DNA of 19,101 nucleotides from an uncultured Candidatus Soleaferrea sp. (GTDB taxonomy: Bacteria; Bacillota; Clostridia; Oscillospirales; Ruminococcaceae). The position numbers and the translations under genes were made by a program. The stretch spans positions 1 through 19,101 of the forward strand of contig CAKTAG010000018.1 of assembly GCA_934527325.1 (NCBI GenBank). Direction: 5' to 3'. The notes under the pieces were generated by a model. It worked only from the letters and a program-made list of their open reading frames with translations, was not told where the DNA came from and made no database searches. Positions 1-5,939 of the stretch are shown here, one piece after another. Position 1 is the stretch's first letter. The number at the start of each line of letters is the position of its first letter.

Positions 1-785
1 AACTAATAGATGCTATAGGAAAAGAATCTACAAAGCAATTTCACGATAAATACCGTTGTGCAGATATTTTACTTGTAGATGATATTCAATTTATTGGTGG
101 TAAAGAAAGTACTCAAGAGGAATTTTTCCACACGTTTAACGAATTATACCAAGCAGGTAAACAAATAGTATTAACATCTGACCGTCCACCTAAAGAAATA
201 AAAACTTTAGAAGACCGTTTACGTACTAGGTTTGAATGGGGGTTGTTAGCAGATGTTCAACCACCAGATTTTGAAACAAGAATAGCTATTATACGTAGAA
301 AAGCTGAGTTATTAGATATAGTTATTCCAGATGATGTTGCAGAATATATTGCAAATAGGCTAAAAAATAACATTCGTCAATTAGAAGGCGTTGTAAAAAA
401 ATTAAAAGCCTATAAACTTTTAGCGGGAACACCACCTTCTGTAGCAATTGCTCAAAGTGCAATTAAAGATATTTTAAATGATAGCCAACCTGTATCTGTA
501 ACTATAGATAGAATTATTTCTGAAGTAGCTAAAACATATGGTGTATCTTCTAGCGATATTAAATCTCCAAAACGTTCTTCAAACATATCAATTGCAAGGC
601 AAGTAGCAATATACGTAATTCGTGAAATACTTTCTATGCCTATGGCAAGTATTGGTGAACAATTTGGTGGTAGAGATCATTCTACTGTTGTTTACGCTAT
701 TCAGCAAGTTGAAAAGAATATGAAAACCGATCCTAAATATAAAGAAACTGTTCAAGATATAATAAAAAACATCAGAGATAATTAA
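1..785 (+). CDS. dnaA: Chromosomal replication initiator DnaA (5' truncated by window)
   Basis: DnaA binds DnaA boxes at oriC, opens the origin and recruits the replicative helicase. The reading frame is open from base 3, so the gene enters from the left and lacks domains I-II and the Walker A loop. Visible parts are the Walker B segment LLVDDIQFIGGKE (bases 69-107), the sensor I stretch VLTSDRPPKEI, the box VII arginine region EDRLRTRFEWGL, the lid-domain segment NIRQLEGVVKKL, and the domain IV DNA-binding signature GGRDHSTVVYAI near the C-terminus. All these key motifs are intact. The stop is TAA at 783-785 and a weak hairpin terminator follows. An internal ATG at 243 is not the real start, because the conserved AAA+ sequence continues upstream of it. 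The next gene is whiA rather than dnaN, which is unusual. Confidence 0.98.
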   Translation, partial: LIDAIGKESTKQFHDKYRCADILLVDDIQFIGGKESTQEEFFHTFNELYQAGKQIVLTSDRPPKEIKTLEDRLRTRFEWGLLADVQPPDFETRIAIIRRKAELLDIVIPDDVAEYIANRLKNNIRQLEGVVKKLKAYKLLAGTPPSVAIAQSAIKDILNDSQPVSVTIDRIISEVAKTYGVSSSDIKSPKRSSNISIARQVAIYVIREILSMPMASIGEQFGGRDHSTVVYAIQQVEKNMKTDPKYKETVQDIIKNIRDN

Positions 786-800
786 CGCTGGTTTTTACAT

Positions 801-834
801 AAAAAAAGGCAATAAAAATTTGTCTTTTTTTTAT
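801..834 (+). terminator. Weak intrinsic terminator after dnaA
   Basis: Bases 801-811 pair with 821-831 around a 9-nt loop, with one G-U pair, and the right arm is itself a T-run. The stem is mostly A-T, so termination may be partial. Confidence 0.5.
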
Positions 835-840
835 TTTTCA

Positions 841-1177
841 ACAGTTTAAAATTTTTAACATTAAACTTTTTCAAATTTCCCTTTTAACTTTTTAACTTAA
901 ATTTCACTTCTCCCCATACTTTTAACTAGTTTTTAACTTTTTCAACACAGTTTTCAACAATTGTTTTATCCTTATTTTTACTTTTTAACTTCTAAACATT
1001 TTTTCATCAAAATTTTACAGCCATTATTTTTAATAATAACCTGTATTTTTCTAGCTAAATTTATACTTTTAACTTTTAAACAGGCCCTACTACTACTACT
1101 ATATATTAATTATATTATCTCTCTACTTATAAAAACAAAAAACAAAAAAAAATTAAACTGTTAAAAAACAATTACGC
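841..1177 (+). other. T-rich intergenic region with iterated TTTTAAC motifs; possible oriC/unwinding element
   Basis: This non-coding stretch between dnaA and whiA is strongly pyrimidine-biased on the plus strand. TTTTAAC occurs at 853, 882, 890, 920, 931, 983 and 1067, and TTTTCAAC at 939 and 951. In Firmicutes, part of the bipartite oriC usually lies directly downstream of dnaA and includes an AT-rich unwinding element next to DnaA boxes. No perfect TTATCCACA box was seen; the TTTTCAACA copies differ from it at two positions. Origin function is an inference from location and composition. A 67-codon open frame here (961-1164) is low-complexity and lacks a ribosome binding site. Confidence 0.35.
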
Positions 1178-1183
1178 AAGGAG
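1178..1183 (+). promoter_or_regulatory. Ribosome binding site AAGGAG that decides the whiA start
   Basis: A strong Shine-Dalgarno AAGGAG ends at 1183. The GTG at 1183-1185 overlaps its last base and cannot be served by it. The in-frame ATT at 1192-1194 lies at the ideal spacing of 8 nt. Confidence 0.7.
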
Positions 1184-1191
1184 TGTTTAAA

Positions 1192-2061
1192 ATTTTATTT
1201 TCGAACAAAATAAAATTTGAGTTACTAGAATCACCAACAGATAAGTACAACAATGTGTACCAATTTATAGGTATGGTTTTATTTGTAAAAAATTTAAAAG
1301 TAAAAAAAATCGAAATAGCATCTGAAAATAAAGAGGTAATTTTAGCCTATAAAGAACAAATGTTAAAATTAGCAGATGTAGATGTAACCTATAAAAAAGA
1401 ACTTTTAAAAAATAAAACACTGTATAAAATACTCTCTTTAGACGAAAAACAGAATATAAAACTTCTTGAATATATAGCAACAATATATAATAAAAAAATG
1501 CCTAAAAACCACCTTAATAGCTTTATTAGGGGTAGTTTTATTGCTTGTGGTTACATAGCTAACCCTAAAAATAAATATTATTTAGAATTCAATCTGCCTA
1601 ATAAAGCTTTAACGAACATATTAAATAAATATTTAAAAATAAGCGGATTTATGCTAAAATATAAAACAATAAATGGAAAACACATTTTATATTTTACAAA
1701 CAGTGATTTAATAGAAGATTTTTTAACATATATTGGTGCTACAAAATCATCATTAGAGATAATGAATATAAAAGTATATAAAGATTTAAGGAACAAGGTT
1801 AACAGGCTAGTAAACTGCGAGACATCTAATATAAATAAAATTGTTTCAGCATCTTCTTACCAAATAAAATGTATAAACAAAATTATAGAAAAAAAGGGTT
1901 TAAATTATTTAGATGATAATTTAAAGGTTGTAGCTTTAAAACGCTTAAATAACCCACAAATGCCGCTATCTGAATTGATTTTAACATTGCCATTTAATAT
2001 TTCAAAATCTGGGTTAAACCATAGGTTAAAAAAAATAGAAAAAATAGCTGAAGATATATAA
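1192..2061 (+). CDS. whiA: WhiA family DNA-binding regulator (probable ATT start)
   Basis: WhiA is a conserved Gram-positive protein with an N-terminal LAGLIDADG-like fold and a C-terminal helix-turn-helix. It controls sporulation in actinomycetes and affects chromosome segregation and division in Firmicutes. Seen here are the LAGLIDADG-type segment RGSFIACGYIANPKNKYYLE in the middle and the C-terminal WhiA signature NRLVNCETSNINKIVSAS followed by an HTH containing LPFNISKSGLNHRLKKIEKI. From ATT 1192 the protein has 289 residues, slightly shorter than the usual 310 or so. It would begin MLFSNKIKFEL, which lines up with the common family start MSFSSKVKEEL. A GTG at 1183 is the other possible start but overlaps the ribosome binding site. 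A perfect 19-bp hairpin separates it from the convergent yabR. Confidence 0.93.
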   Translation: MLFSNKIKFELLESPTDKYNNVYQFIGMVLFVKNLKVKKIEIASENKEVILAYKEQMLKLADVDVTYKKELLKNKTLYKILSLDEKQNIKLLEYIATIYNKKMPKNHLNSFIRGSFIACGYIANPKNKYYLEFNLPNKALTNILNKYLKISGFMLKYKTINGKHILYFTNSDLIEDFLTYIGATKSSLEIMNIKVYKDLRNKVNRLVNCETSNINKIVSASSYQIKCINKIIEKKGLNYLDDNLKVVALKRLNNPQMPLSELILTLPFNISKSGLNHRLKKIEKIAEDI

Positions 2062-2197
2062 GATGATATGGTACTCTGGCAAAACTAAAAGCTATCTGAG
2101 TATGTCTAACAACTTGCAAGTAAATTTCAAACTGGCTGTTAAAGCGGCTTGTTTTTTATTATGATATGTTAGCTTACTTATAAATATTCTTGTAACC

Positions 2198-2246
2198 AAA
2201 AAAATAGATGTATTCGCATTATTTAACGAATACATCTATTTTTTTT
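2198..2246. terminator. Bidirectional terminator between whiA and yabR
   Basis: A perfect 19-bp inverted repeat has arms 2198-2216 and 2227-2245 around a 10-nt loop. It has an A-run on the left and a T-run on the right, so it can terminate both strands. The yabR stop codon (2245-2247) lies at the foot of the stem. Confidence 0.88.
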
Positions 2247-2619
2247 ATTTCCGTTTTCTTCTAGTTCTACCTTGTTTGTTGTTAATATTTTTTTTAATAT
2301 CACACATTTTCTGTTCACTAGATGTTTTAAAATTTTTAATCATATCTTCAAAAGAGATATTATTTTTTTTAGCTACAGGTTTTAAAGGGGTAAGTTGTTT
2401 AATAGATAGCCCTATTCTGTTGTTAGAATCGATAGATATTATTTTAACTTTTACAATATCATCTACCTTTACAAAATCTGATGTTTTTTGTATATAACTA
2501 TGTGATAATTCAGATATATGTACAAATCCTGATTTTCCGTTACCAATATCTACAAAAACCCCAGTTTTTATTATTTTTGTAACTTTACCTTCTAATATAT
2601 CTCCTACATTAAAAGCCAT
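2245..2619 (-). CDS. yabR: S1 RNA-binding domain protein, YabR-like
   Basis: The first 75 or so of 124 residues form an S1 (OB-fold) domain: VGDILEGKVTKIIKTGVFVD, then GKSGFVHISELS, and NRIGLSIKQL at the end of the barrel. A linker and a very basic tail ending GRTRRKRK follow. The family binds RNA or ribosomes (YabR, general stress protein 13); the exact target is unknown. It is the last gene of the minus-strand cluster yabP-yabQ-divIC-yabR, the same order as in Bacillus and most Clostridia. The ATG has a good upstream ribosome site (AGGAGG on the minus strand, near 2630-2635). A 61-bp gap separates it from divIC. Confidence 0.9.
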   Translation of the reverse strand: MAFNVGDILEGKVTKIIKTGVFVDIGNGKSGFVHISELSHSYIQKTSDFVKVDDIVKVKIISIDSNNRIGLSIKQLTPLKPVAKKNNISFEDMIKNFKTSSEQKMCDIKKNINNKQGRTRRKRK

Positions 2620-2680
2620 TATAAAAAGTAACCTCCTATATTATTTTATTTAGATATTTTAATTAATATTAATTTTGTTG

Positions 2681-2968
2681 TTATTTAGAAGATATATCGA
2701 TAAAAACGCGGTCGTTTTGATCAACCAACCCAAACTTTTCTTTAGATATACGTTTAATATATTGTTGATCAGATTCTATAGATATAATATGTTTATATTC
2801 ATTATTGTAATCTGCCAATATTTCACATTTTTCTTTTATTATATCTAATTGATGTTTTTTGTTTTTTATTTCTAATTGAGTGGTTGTAATGTTGTAAATA
2901 GAATATAAAGAAATAACAATAGTAAGTATTTTAATAAAATGTTTTTTACTTTTGGTATTTTTTTTCAT
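2681..2968 (-). CDS. divIC: Septum formation initiator, DivIC/FtsB-like
   Basis: This is a small bitopic membrane protein of the divisome, and DivIC works with FtsL to regulate septal peptidoglycan synthesis. From the preferred ATG at 2968 it has 95 residues: a short basic cytoplasmic start (MKKNTKSKK), one membrane helix at about residues 11-30, a coiled coil rich in E, K and L (about 33-65), and the family-typical end with YIKRISKEKFGLVDQNDRVF. An upstream ATG at 2992 would add eight residues. However, the ribosome site AAAGGTG lies between the two ATGs, 8 nt before the second, so the shorter form is preferred. It follows yabQ closely and precedes yabR. The position in the yab cluster supports DivIC rather than another FtsB-like protein. 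Confidence 0.87.
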   Translation of the reverse strand: MKKNTKSKKHFIKILTIVISLYSIYNITTTQLEIKNKKHQLDIIKEKCEILADYNNEYKHIISIESDQQYIKRISKEKFGLVDQNDRVFIDISSK

Positions 2969-2995
2969 TAACAATGCACCTTTAAATAACATTAG

Positions 2996-3544
2996 CTATT
3001 TAGTATTTTTTAGTAATTTTAATATATATTTTTTTAAATTAAAATTGCGGTTAAAAATAGCTTTATAAAAATTATATACCAAGTTAAGTATATTTTTCAA
3101 TAGTTTTTTTAATATTTTATTTTTGGTTATAAGAGTATTAAAAATAGCTTTAAAAATATAGTGTAAAAATTTATATATAATTTTATAAACAGGTACAAAA
3201 AATATTTTAAAAATAAATTTTATTATTTTTTTTAATGTATTAATTATAAATAAAAAAATTGCTATTATAAATTTACTTATTAAAAACCGGAACAATACAA
3301 ACCCAATTAATTCACCAGTTATTATAAAAAACCTTATTTGCCCAAAGCTAACATTAACCATAAAGCTGTAAGTTATTATTGCGCTAATAATAAAAAATAT
3401 TAAATCTTCTAAAAAAATAAGTGCATAACAGTGTTTAATTGTAAGCCGTAATATTTTAAATGCATCAAATATAAAACATAGTAAAAAGCCTATTAAAATA
3501 GATTCTGCAAAATATAGTAGTTGCTTAGTTATTAATATATCCAA
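2996..3544 (-). CDS. yabQ: Spore cortex protein YabQ
   Basis: YabQ is a polytopic membrane protein of the outer forespore membrane that is needed for cortex formation in Bacillus. The N-terminal part holds several hydrophobic helices, including FAESILIGFLLCFIFDAFKI followed by LR, the typical YabQ opening. The C-terminal half is lysine- and isoleucine-rich and variable, as in the family. The start is ambiguous. GTG at 3556 has almost no room for a ribosome site, while TTG at 3544 lies 9 nt after GAGGTG and gives 182 residues beginning MDILITKQLL, a better match to the family. The yabP stop is only 1-13 bp upstream, so the two genes are coupled. Its presence implies a spore-forming lineage, although spore formation itself cannot be judged from one window. 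Confidence 0.88.
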   Translation of the reverse strand: MDILITKQLLYFAESILIGFLLCFIFDAFKILRLTIKHCYALIFLEDLIFFIISAIITYSFMVNVSFGQIRFFIITGELIGFVLFRFLISKFIIAIFLFIINTLKKIIKFIFKIFFVPVYKIIYKFLHYIFKAIFNTLITKNKILKKLLKNILNLVYNFYKAIFNRNFNLKKYILKLLKNTK

Positions 3545-3557
3545 AAAAAGTTGCACC

Positions 3558-3839
3558 TCATTTTATAATTTGTGCCCAAATATTTTTACTTTTAGCTTTT
3601 TTAGAGCCGTTATAAACCATGCTACTAATGTTACCTTCTATAATAACATCGCCTGTTTCTACACTTAATTTATTTATTTTTAATTGGCTGCCTTTTACTG
3701 TTAAGCAACCTAATGTAGTAATAGCAGATATTGTATTTTCATCAAAGTTACTTATATCTGTAACACCAGAAATAGTAAGTTTTTTTCTGTTTTCTAATAT
3801 TATATTTTGAGGAGTTTTAATGTTATTTTGTAATTCCAT
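3558..3839 (-). CDS. yabP: Sporulation protein YabP
   Basis: YabP (93 residues) is required with YabQ for spore cortex assembly and is recruited with the spore coat morphogens. Recognisable family blocks are LENRKKLTISGVTDISNFDE near residues 15-35, then the repeated beta-strand pattern LGCLTVKGSQLKINKLSVET and GDVIIEGNISSMVYNG. The length is normal for the family. The ATG at 3839 has AAAGGGCG about 8 nt upstream on the minus strand. It is the first gene of the minus-strand cluster, facing away from rplU. In many Clostridia rqcP lies immediately upstream; here it is 1.4 kb away, on the other side of the rplU operon. Confidence 0.93.
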   Translation of the reverse strand: MELQNNIKTPQNIILENRKKLTISGVTDISNFDENTISAITTLGCLTVKGSQLKINKLSVETGDVIIEGNISSMVYNGSKKAKSKNIWAQIIK

Positions 3840-3964
3840 AAAATAGCACGCCCTTTATAAATTATATTGTTATTAAACTAATAGTACGTTAAATAATAAT
3901 TATGCTTTAAATTTTTGCTTTATTCTAAGTTAATAAAAAACATTATTGTTTAAAATTTTTAAAC

Positions 3965-3994
3965 TTGACAAGTAATAACCTAGTATTGTATAAT
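3965..3994 (+). promoter_or_regulatory. Sigma-A promoter of the rplU operon
   Basis: TTGACA at 3965-3970 and TATAAT at 3989-3994 are both perfect consensus hexamers, separated by 18 nt. The predicted start of transcription is near 4001. Confidence 0.85.
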
Positions 3995-4000
3995 TATTAT

Positions 4001-4092
4001 TGCCGCTTGTTTTTGGTTTTTAAGTTGATGTAATTTTAAATATCACACCTTATAACAGCGAGATTATTATAGAAACGGCAGGTGCCAGGTTT
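4001..4092 (+). ncRNA. 5' leader of rplU, L21-leader-like autoregulatory RNA
   Basis: The 92-nt leader between promoter and start codon can close on itself: TGCCG at 4001-4005 complements CGGCA at 4076-4080, next to the ribosome site. A small internal hairpin (TGATGT 4026-4031 with ATATCA 4040-4045) and an ACAGCGAG stretch lie between. Firmicutes carry a known L21 leader family at this position, thought to let a ribosomal protein repress its own operon. Family membership is judged from location and rough layout, not from a model search. Confidence 0.55.
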
Positions 4093-4407
4093 ATGTACGC
4101 AATAATTAATACTGGTGGTAAGCAATATCGTGTTTCTGAAGGTGATGTAATTTTTGTAGAAAAATTAAACTCAGAAGTTAACGATGTAGTAGATTTTACA
4201 GATGTTTCACTTTTAAGTGACGGTGAAAAAATTACAGTTGGTTCACCTACTATAAATAATGCTAAAGTTACTGGAAAAATTTTGAAAAATGGCAAAAGTA
4301 AAAAAATAACAGTTTTTACATATAAGCCAAAAAAAGGTTGTAAACGCAAAATGGGTCATAGGCAACCTTATACAAAAGTTCAAATTGAATCTATATTGTT
4401 AAAATGA
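4093..4407 (+). CDS. rplU: 50S ribosomal protein L21
   Basis: L21 binds 23S rRNA in the large subunit. All 104 residues are present, from MYAIINTGGKQYRVSEGDVI to the conserved C-terminus with FTYKPKKGCKRKMGHRQPYT, and the length is standard. It is the first gene of the rplU-prp-rpmA operon and shares ATGA with the following prp gene (4-bp overlap), so translation is probably coupled. It is driven by the consensus promoter at 3965-3994 through a structured leader. Confidence 0.98.
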   Translation: MYAIINTGGKQYRVSEGDVIFVEKLNSEVNDVVDFTDVSLLSDGEKITVGSPTINNAKVTGKILKNGKSKKITVFTYKPKKGCKRKMGHRQPYTKVQIESILLK

Positions 4408-4739
4408 TAGTTGCAAATTTTTTTGTAGATGATGGTTTTTACTTTTATTTTAATATAAAAGGCCACGCTAACTACAATGTATATGGTAGTGATATAGTTT
4501 GTGCAGCTGTTTCTTCGGCTGTGAATATGGTTTTAAACGCTATAGTTAATATTATTAACCAAGATTGTTATTTAGATATTAATAAACAATCAGCGGAAAT
4601 AATTTTAAAAATAAAAAGTAAAAATAATTTAGAATCAGCTTTATTTGTTAAAGCATTGTATTTTCATTTAGTTGATATTAGCAAAGAATATGCCAAAAAT
4701 ATTGAAGTAAATATTTTTGAAAAAAATATTAATATTTAA
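4404..4739 (+). CDS. prp: Ribosomal-processing cysteine protease Prp (YsxB family)
   Basis: Prp removes the N-terminal extension of ribosomal protein L27 in Firmicutes and related phyla, an essential step in Staphylococcus aureus. The conserved catalytic pair is visible in GHANYNVYGSDIVCAAVSS: His21 and Cys33, with the GxxDxVCAAVS context typical of the family. The protein has 111 residues, normal length. It lies between rplU and rpmA. The L27 product in this window carries the matching cleavage motif LQFFA, so enzyme and substrate are encoded side by side. The start ATG overlaps the rplU stop. Confidence 0.95.
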   Translation: MIVANFFVDDGFYFYFNIKGHANYNVYGSDIVCAAVSSAVNMVLNAIVNIINQDCYLDINKQSAEIILKIKSKNNLESALFVKALYFHLVDISKEYAKNIEVNIFEKNINI

Positions 4740-4756
4740 AAAAGGAGTGATATATT

Positions 4757-5035
4757 TTGTTGATGTTAGAGTTACAATTTTTTGCTCATAAAAAGGGCGG
4801 TGGTTCTACTAAAAACGGTAGAGATTCAACTGCAAAACGTTTGGGAGTAAAAAGGGCAGATGGCCAGTTTGTTTTATCTGGTAATATAATAGTTCGCCAA
4901 CGCGGAACACATATACACCCTGGCAACAATGTAGGTAAAGGCAAAGATGATACATTGTTTGCTGTAATAGACGGAACTGTAAAGTTTGAACGTTTAGGTA
5001 AAAAACGTAAAAAGGTAAGTGTTTACCCTGCGTAA
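4757..5035 (+). CDS. rpmA: 50S ribosomal protein L27 with Prp-cleaved N-terminal extension
   Basis: L27 reaches toward the peptidyl-transferase centre with its N-terminus. The product starts MLMLELQFFA, and Prp is expected to cut between Phe9 and Ala10 to give the mature end AHKKGGGSTKNGRDS. The remainder, including RGTHIHPGNNVGKGKDDTLF, is canonical. The start chosen is TTG at 4757: it is 9 nt after the GGAG of a strong AAAGGAGTGA site (4741-4750) and gives exactly the same extension length as S. aureus L27. The ATG at 4763 would be 15 nt from the Shine-Dalgarno and would shorten the extension. A hairpin terminator follows at 5064. Confidence 0.97.
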   Translation: MLMLELQFFAHKKGGGSTKNGRDSTAKRLGVKRADGQFVLSGNIIVRQRGTHIHPGNNVGKGKDDTLFAVIDGTVKFERLGKKRKKVSVYPA

Positions 5036-5062
5036 GAGTTATAGATATTAAATTTTAATTTA

Positions 5063-5099
5063 GCTGCTAATTTAAAAATTTAGCAGTGTATTTTTTTTT
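5063..5099 (+). terminator. Intrinsic terminator of the rplU-prp-rpmA operon
   Basis: CTGCTAA (5064-5070) pairs with TTAGCAG (5080-5086), and a run of nine T begins at 5091. Confidence 0.8.
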
Positions 5100-5140
5100 A
5101 CATAGTGTTTATTATAAAAAATCAATAGTTATATTTTAAC

Positions 5141-5196
5141 AAAAATGGGCTGTTATAGGTGAGTGATTCACAAAATTTCTCACTTATAATAGCCCT
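5141..5196. terminator. Long hairpin between the convergent rpmA operon and rqcP
   Basis: A 17-bp stem is formed by 5147-5163 and 5179-5195. Two positions are G-U in plus-strand RNA, and these would be A-C mismatches in minus-strand RNA, so the structure is best conserved for plus-strand transcripts. The left flank (A-run 5141-5145) would still give a T-run on the minus strand and could end the rqcP transcript. Confidence 0.65.
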
Positions 5197-5223
5197 GATA
5201 TTTTTATTATATTATTAATTACT

Positions 5224-5469
5224 TTATTGTTCTATAATGGTATAGTTATTTAATGCAGAGGCTTTAGATGTATGTTCATTTAAGTTGGTGACTTTAAATT
5301 TTGTATGTTTTTCACCAATTAAAATTTCAATTACATCACCAATTTTAACCTCGTAAGATGCTTTTGCTACATTGCCATTTACAATAACTTTTTTTGAATC
5401 GCAAACTTGGTTGGCGATTGTTCTGCGCTTTATTATTCTAGAAACTTTTAAAAATTTATCTAACCTCAT
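5224..5469 (-). CDS. rqcP: S4-domain protein RqcP (YabO), ribosome quality control
   Basis: RqcP binds the peptidyl-tRNA on stalled 50S subunits and works with RqcH in alanine-tail synthesis. The 81-residue product begins MRLDKFLKVSRIIKRRTIAN, the family start, and contains the S4 RNA-binding pattern through VIVNGNVAKASYEVKIGDVI. The open frame extends 29 codons upstream, but the conserved start at 5469 has its own ribosome site (AGGAG, 9 nt before), so the shorter form is chosen. A promoter lies at 5528-5556. In many Firmicutes rqcP heads the yabP-yabQ-divIC cluster; here the oppositely oriented rplU operon sits between them. Confidence 0.93.
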   Translation of the reverse strand: MRLDKFLKVSRIIKRRTIANQVCDSKKVIVNGNVAKASYEVKIGDVIEILIGEKHTKFKVTNLNEHTSKASALNNYTIIEQ

Positions 5470-5527
5470 ATTGTTAATCTCCTGCTTATTGATTGTTACA
5501 AGTGTATAAAATTTTACACTGTAATAA

Positions 5528-5556
5528 ATTATATCAGGAATATAAATAACAAACAA
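5528..5556 (-). promoter_or_regulatory. Probable sigma-A promoter of rqcP
   Basis: On the minus strand, TTGTTT (5556-5551), a 17-nt spacer and TATAAT (5533-5528). Just downstream, 5501-5520 holds an imperfect dyad, AGTGTA with TACACT, near the transcript start, which could be an operator or a small 5' hairpin. Confidence 0.6.
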
Positions 5557-5602
5557 GGTTAGAAATAAAAAAATTTATTGTAGGTTTATTGTTGGTGTTT
5601 TT

Positions 5603-5788
5603 TTATAAGTTTACATTATAATTTGAATCACAAGCTTCTTTTGCATCTGCTAATAGGCCAAGTTGGTCACCTACAACACTAAATAAGCTACCTAATATTC
5701 CAAGCTCGTTTGGAGTAAGACTTTGTGCTAATTTAAAAGCTATTGCGGTTCCTAAAGTTATTAATTGTTCTCCATAGTATTTTTCCAT
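5603..5788 (-). CDS. Small conserved helical protein of Clostridia (DUF6774-like)
   Basis: The 61-residue product from ATG 5788 reads MEKYYGEQLITLGTAIAFKL, then AQSLTPNELGILGSLFSVVG, then DQLGLLADAKEAC. The pattern of an amphipathic first helix, the TxDEL-like turn (here TPNEL) and the glycine-containing LGxLxxxxGDxL second helix resembles a small uncharacterised family common in Clostridia that I associate with DUF6774. This is from memory, not a search. No catalytic motif or clear membrane helix is present. A GTG three codons upstream is also in frame, but AGGTGG directly before the ATG favours 5788. No function can be given. Confidence 0.72.
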   Translation of the reverse strand: MEKYYGEQLITLGTAIAFKLAQSLTPNELGILGSLFSVVGDQLGLLADAKEACDSNYNVNL

Positions 5789-5869
5789 TATAACCACCTG
5801 ATGTAAAAAAATAGTTTTTGTTAGAGCAAAAAAATGTTATATAGCTATTATATGTTGTAAAAATAACTT

Positions 5870-5899
5870 TTGCTAATTTTTTTTCTAATATATTACAAT
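5870..5899 (+). promoter_or_regulatory. Possible promoter of the cysteine-rich secreted protein gene
   Basis: TTGCTA at 5870-5875, an 18-nt spacer and TACAAT at 5894-5899, about 40 nt before the start codon. The region is very AT-rich, so chance matches are likely. Confidence 0.4.
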
Positions 5900-5939
5900 A
5901 AAAAATATAGAATATAAATTCTGTAACGGGAGTAAAAAA

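Noticed and set aside
961..1164. 67-codon open frame between dnaA and whiA
   Set aside because: Low-complexity Phe/Leu/Ile/Lys translation of a T-rich region, no ATG and no ribosome site; more likely non-coding origin-type sequence.
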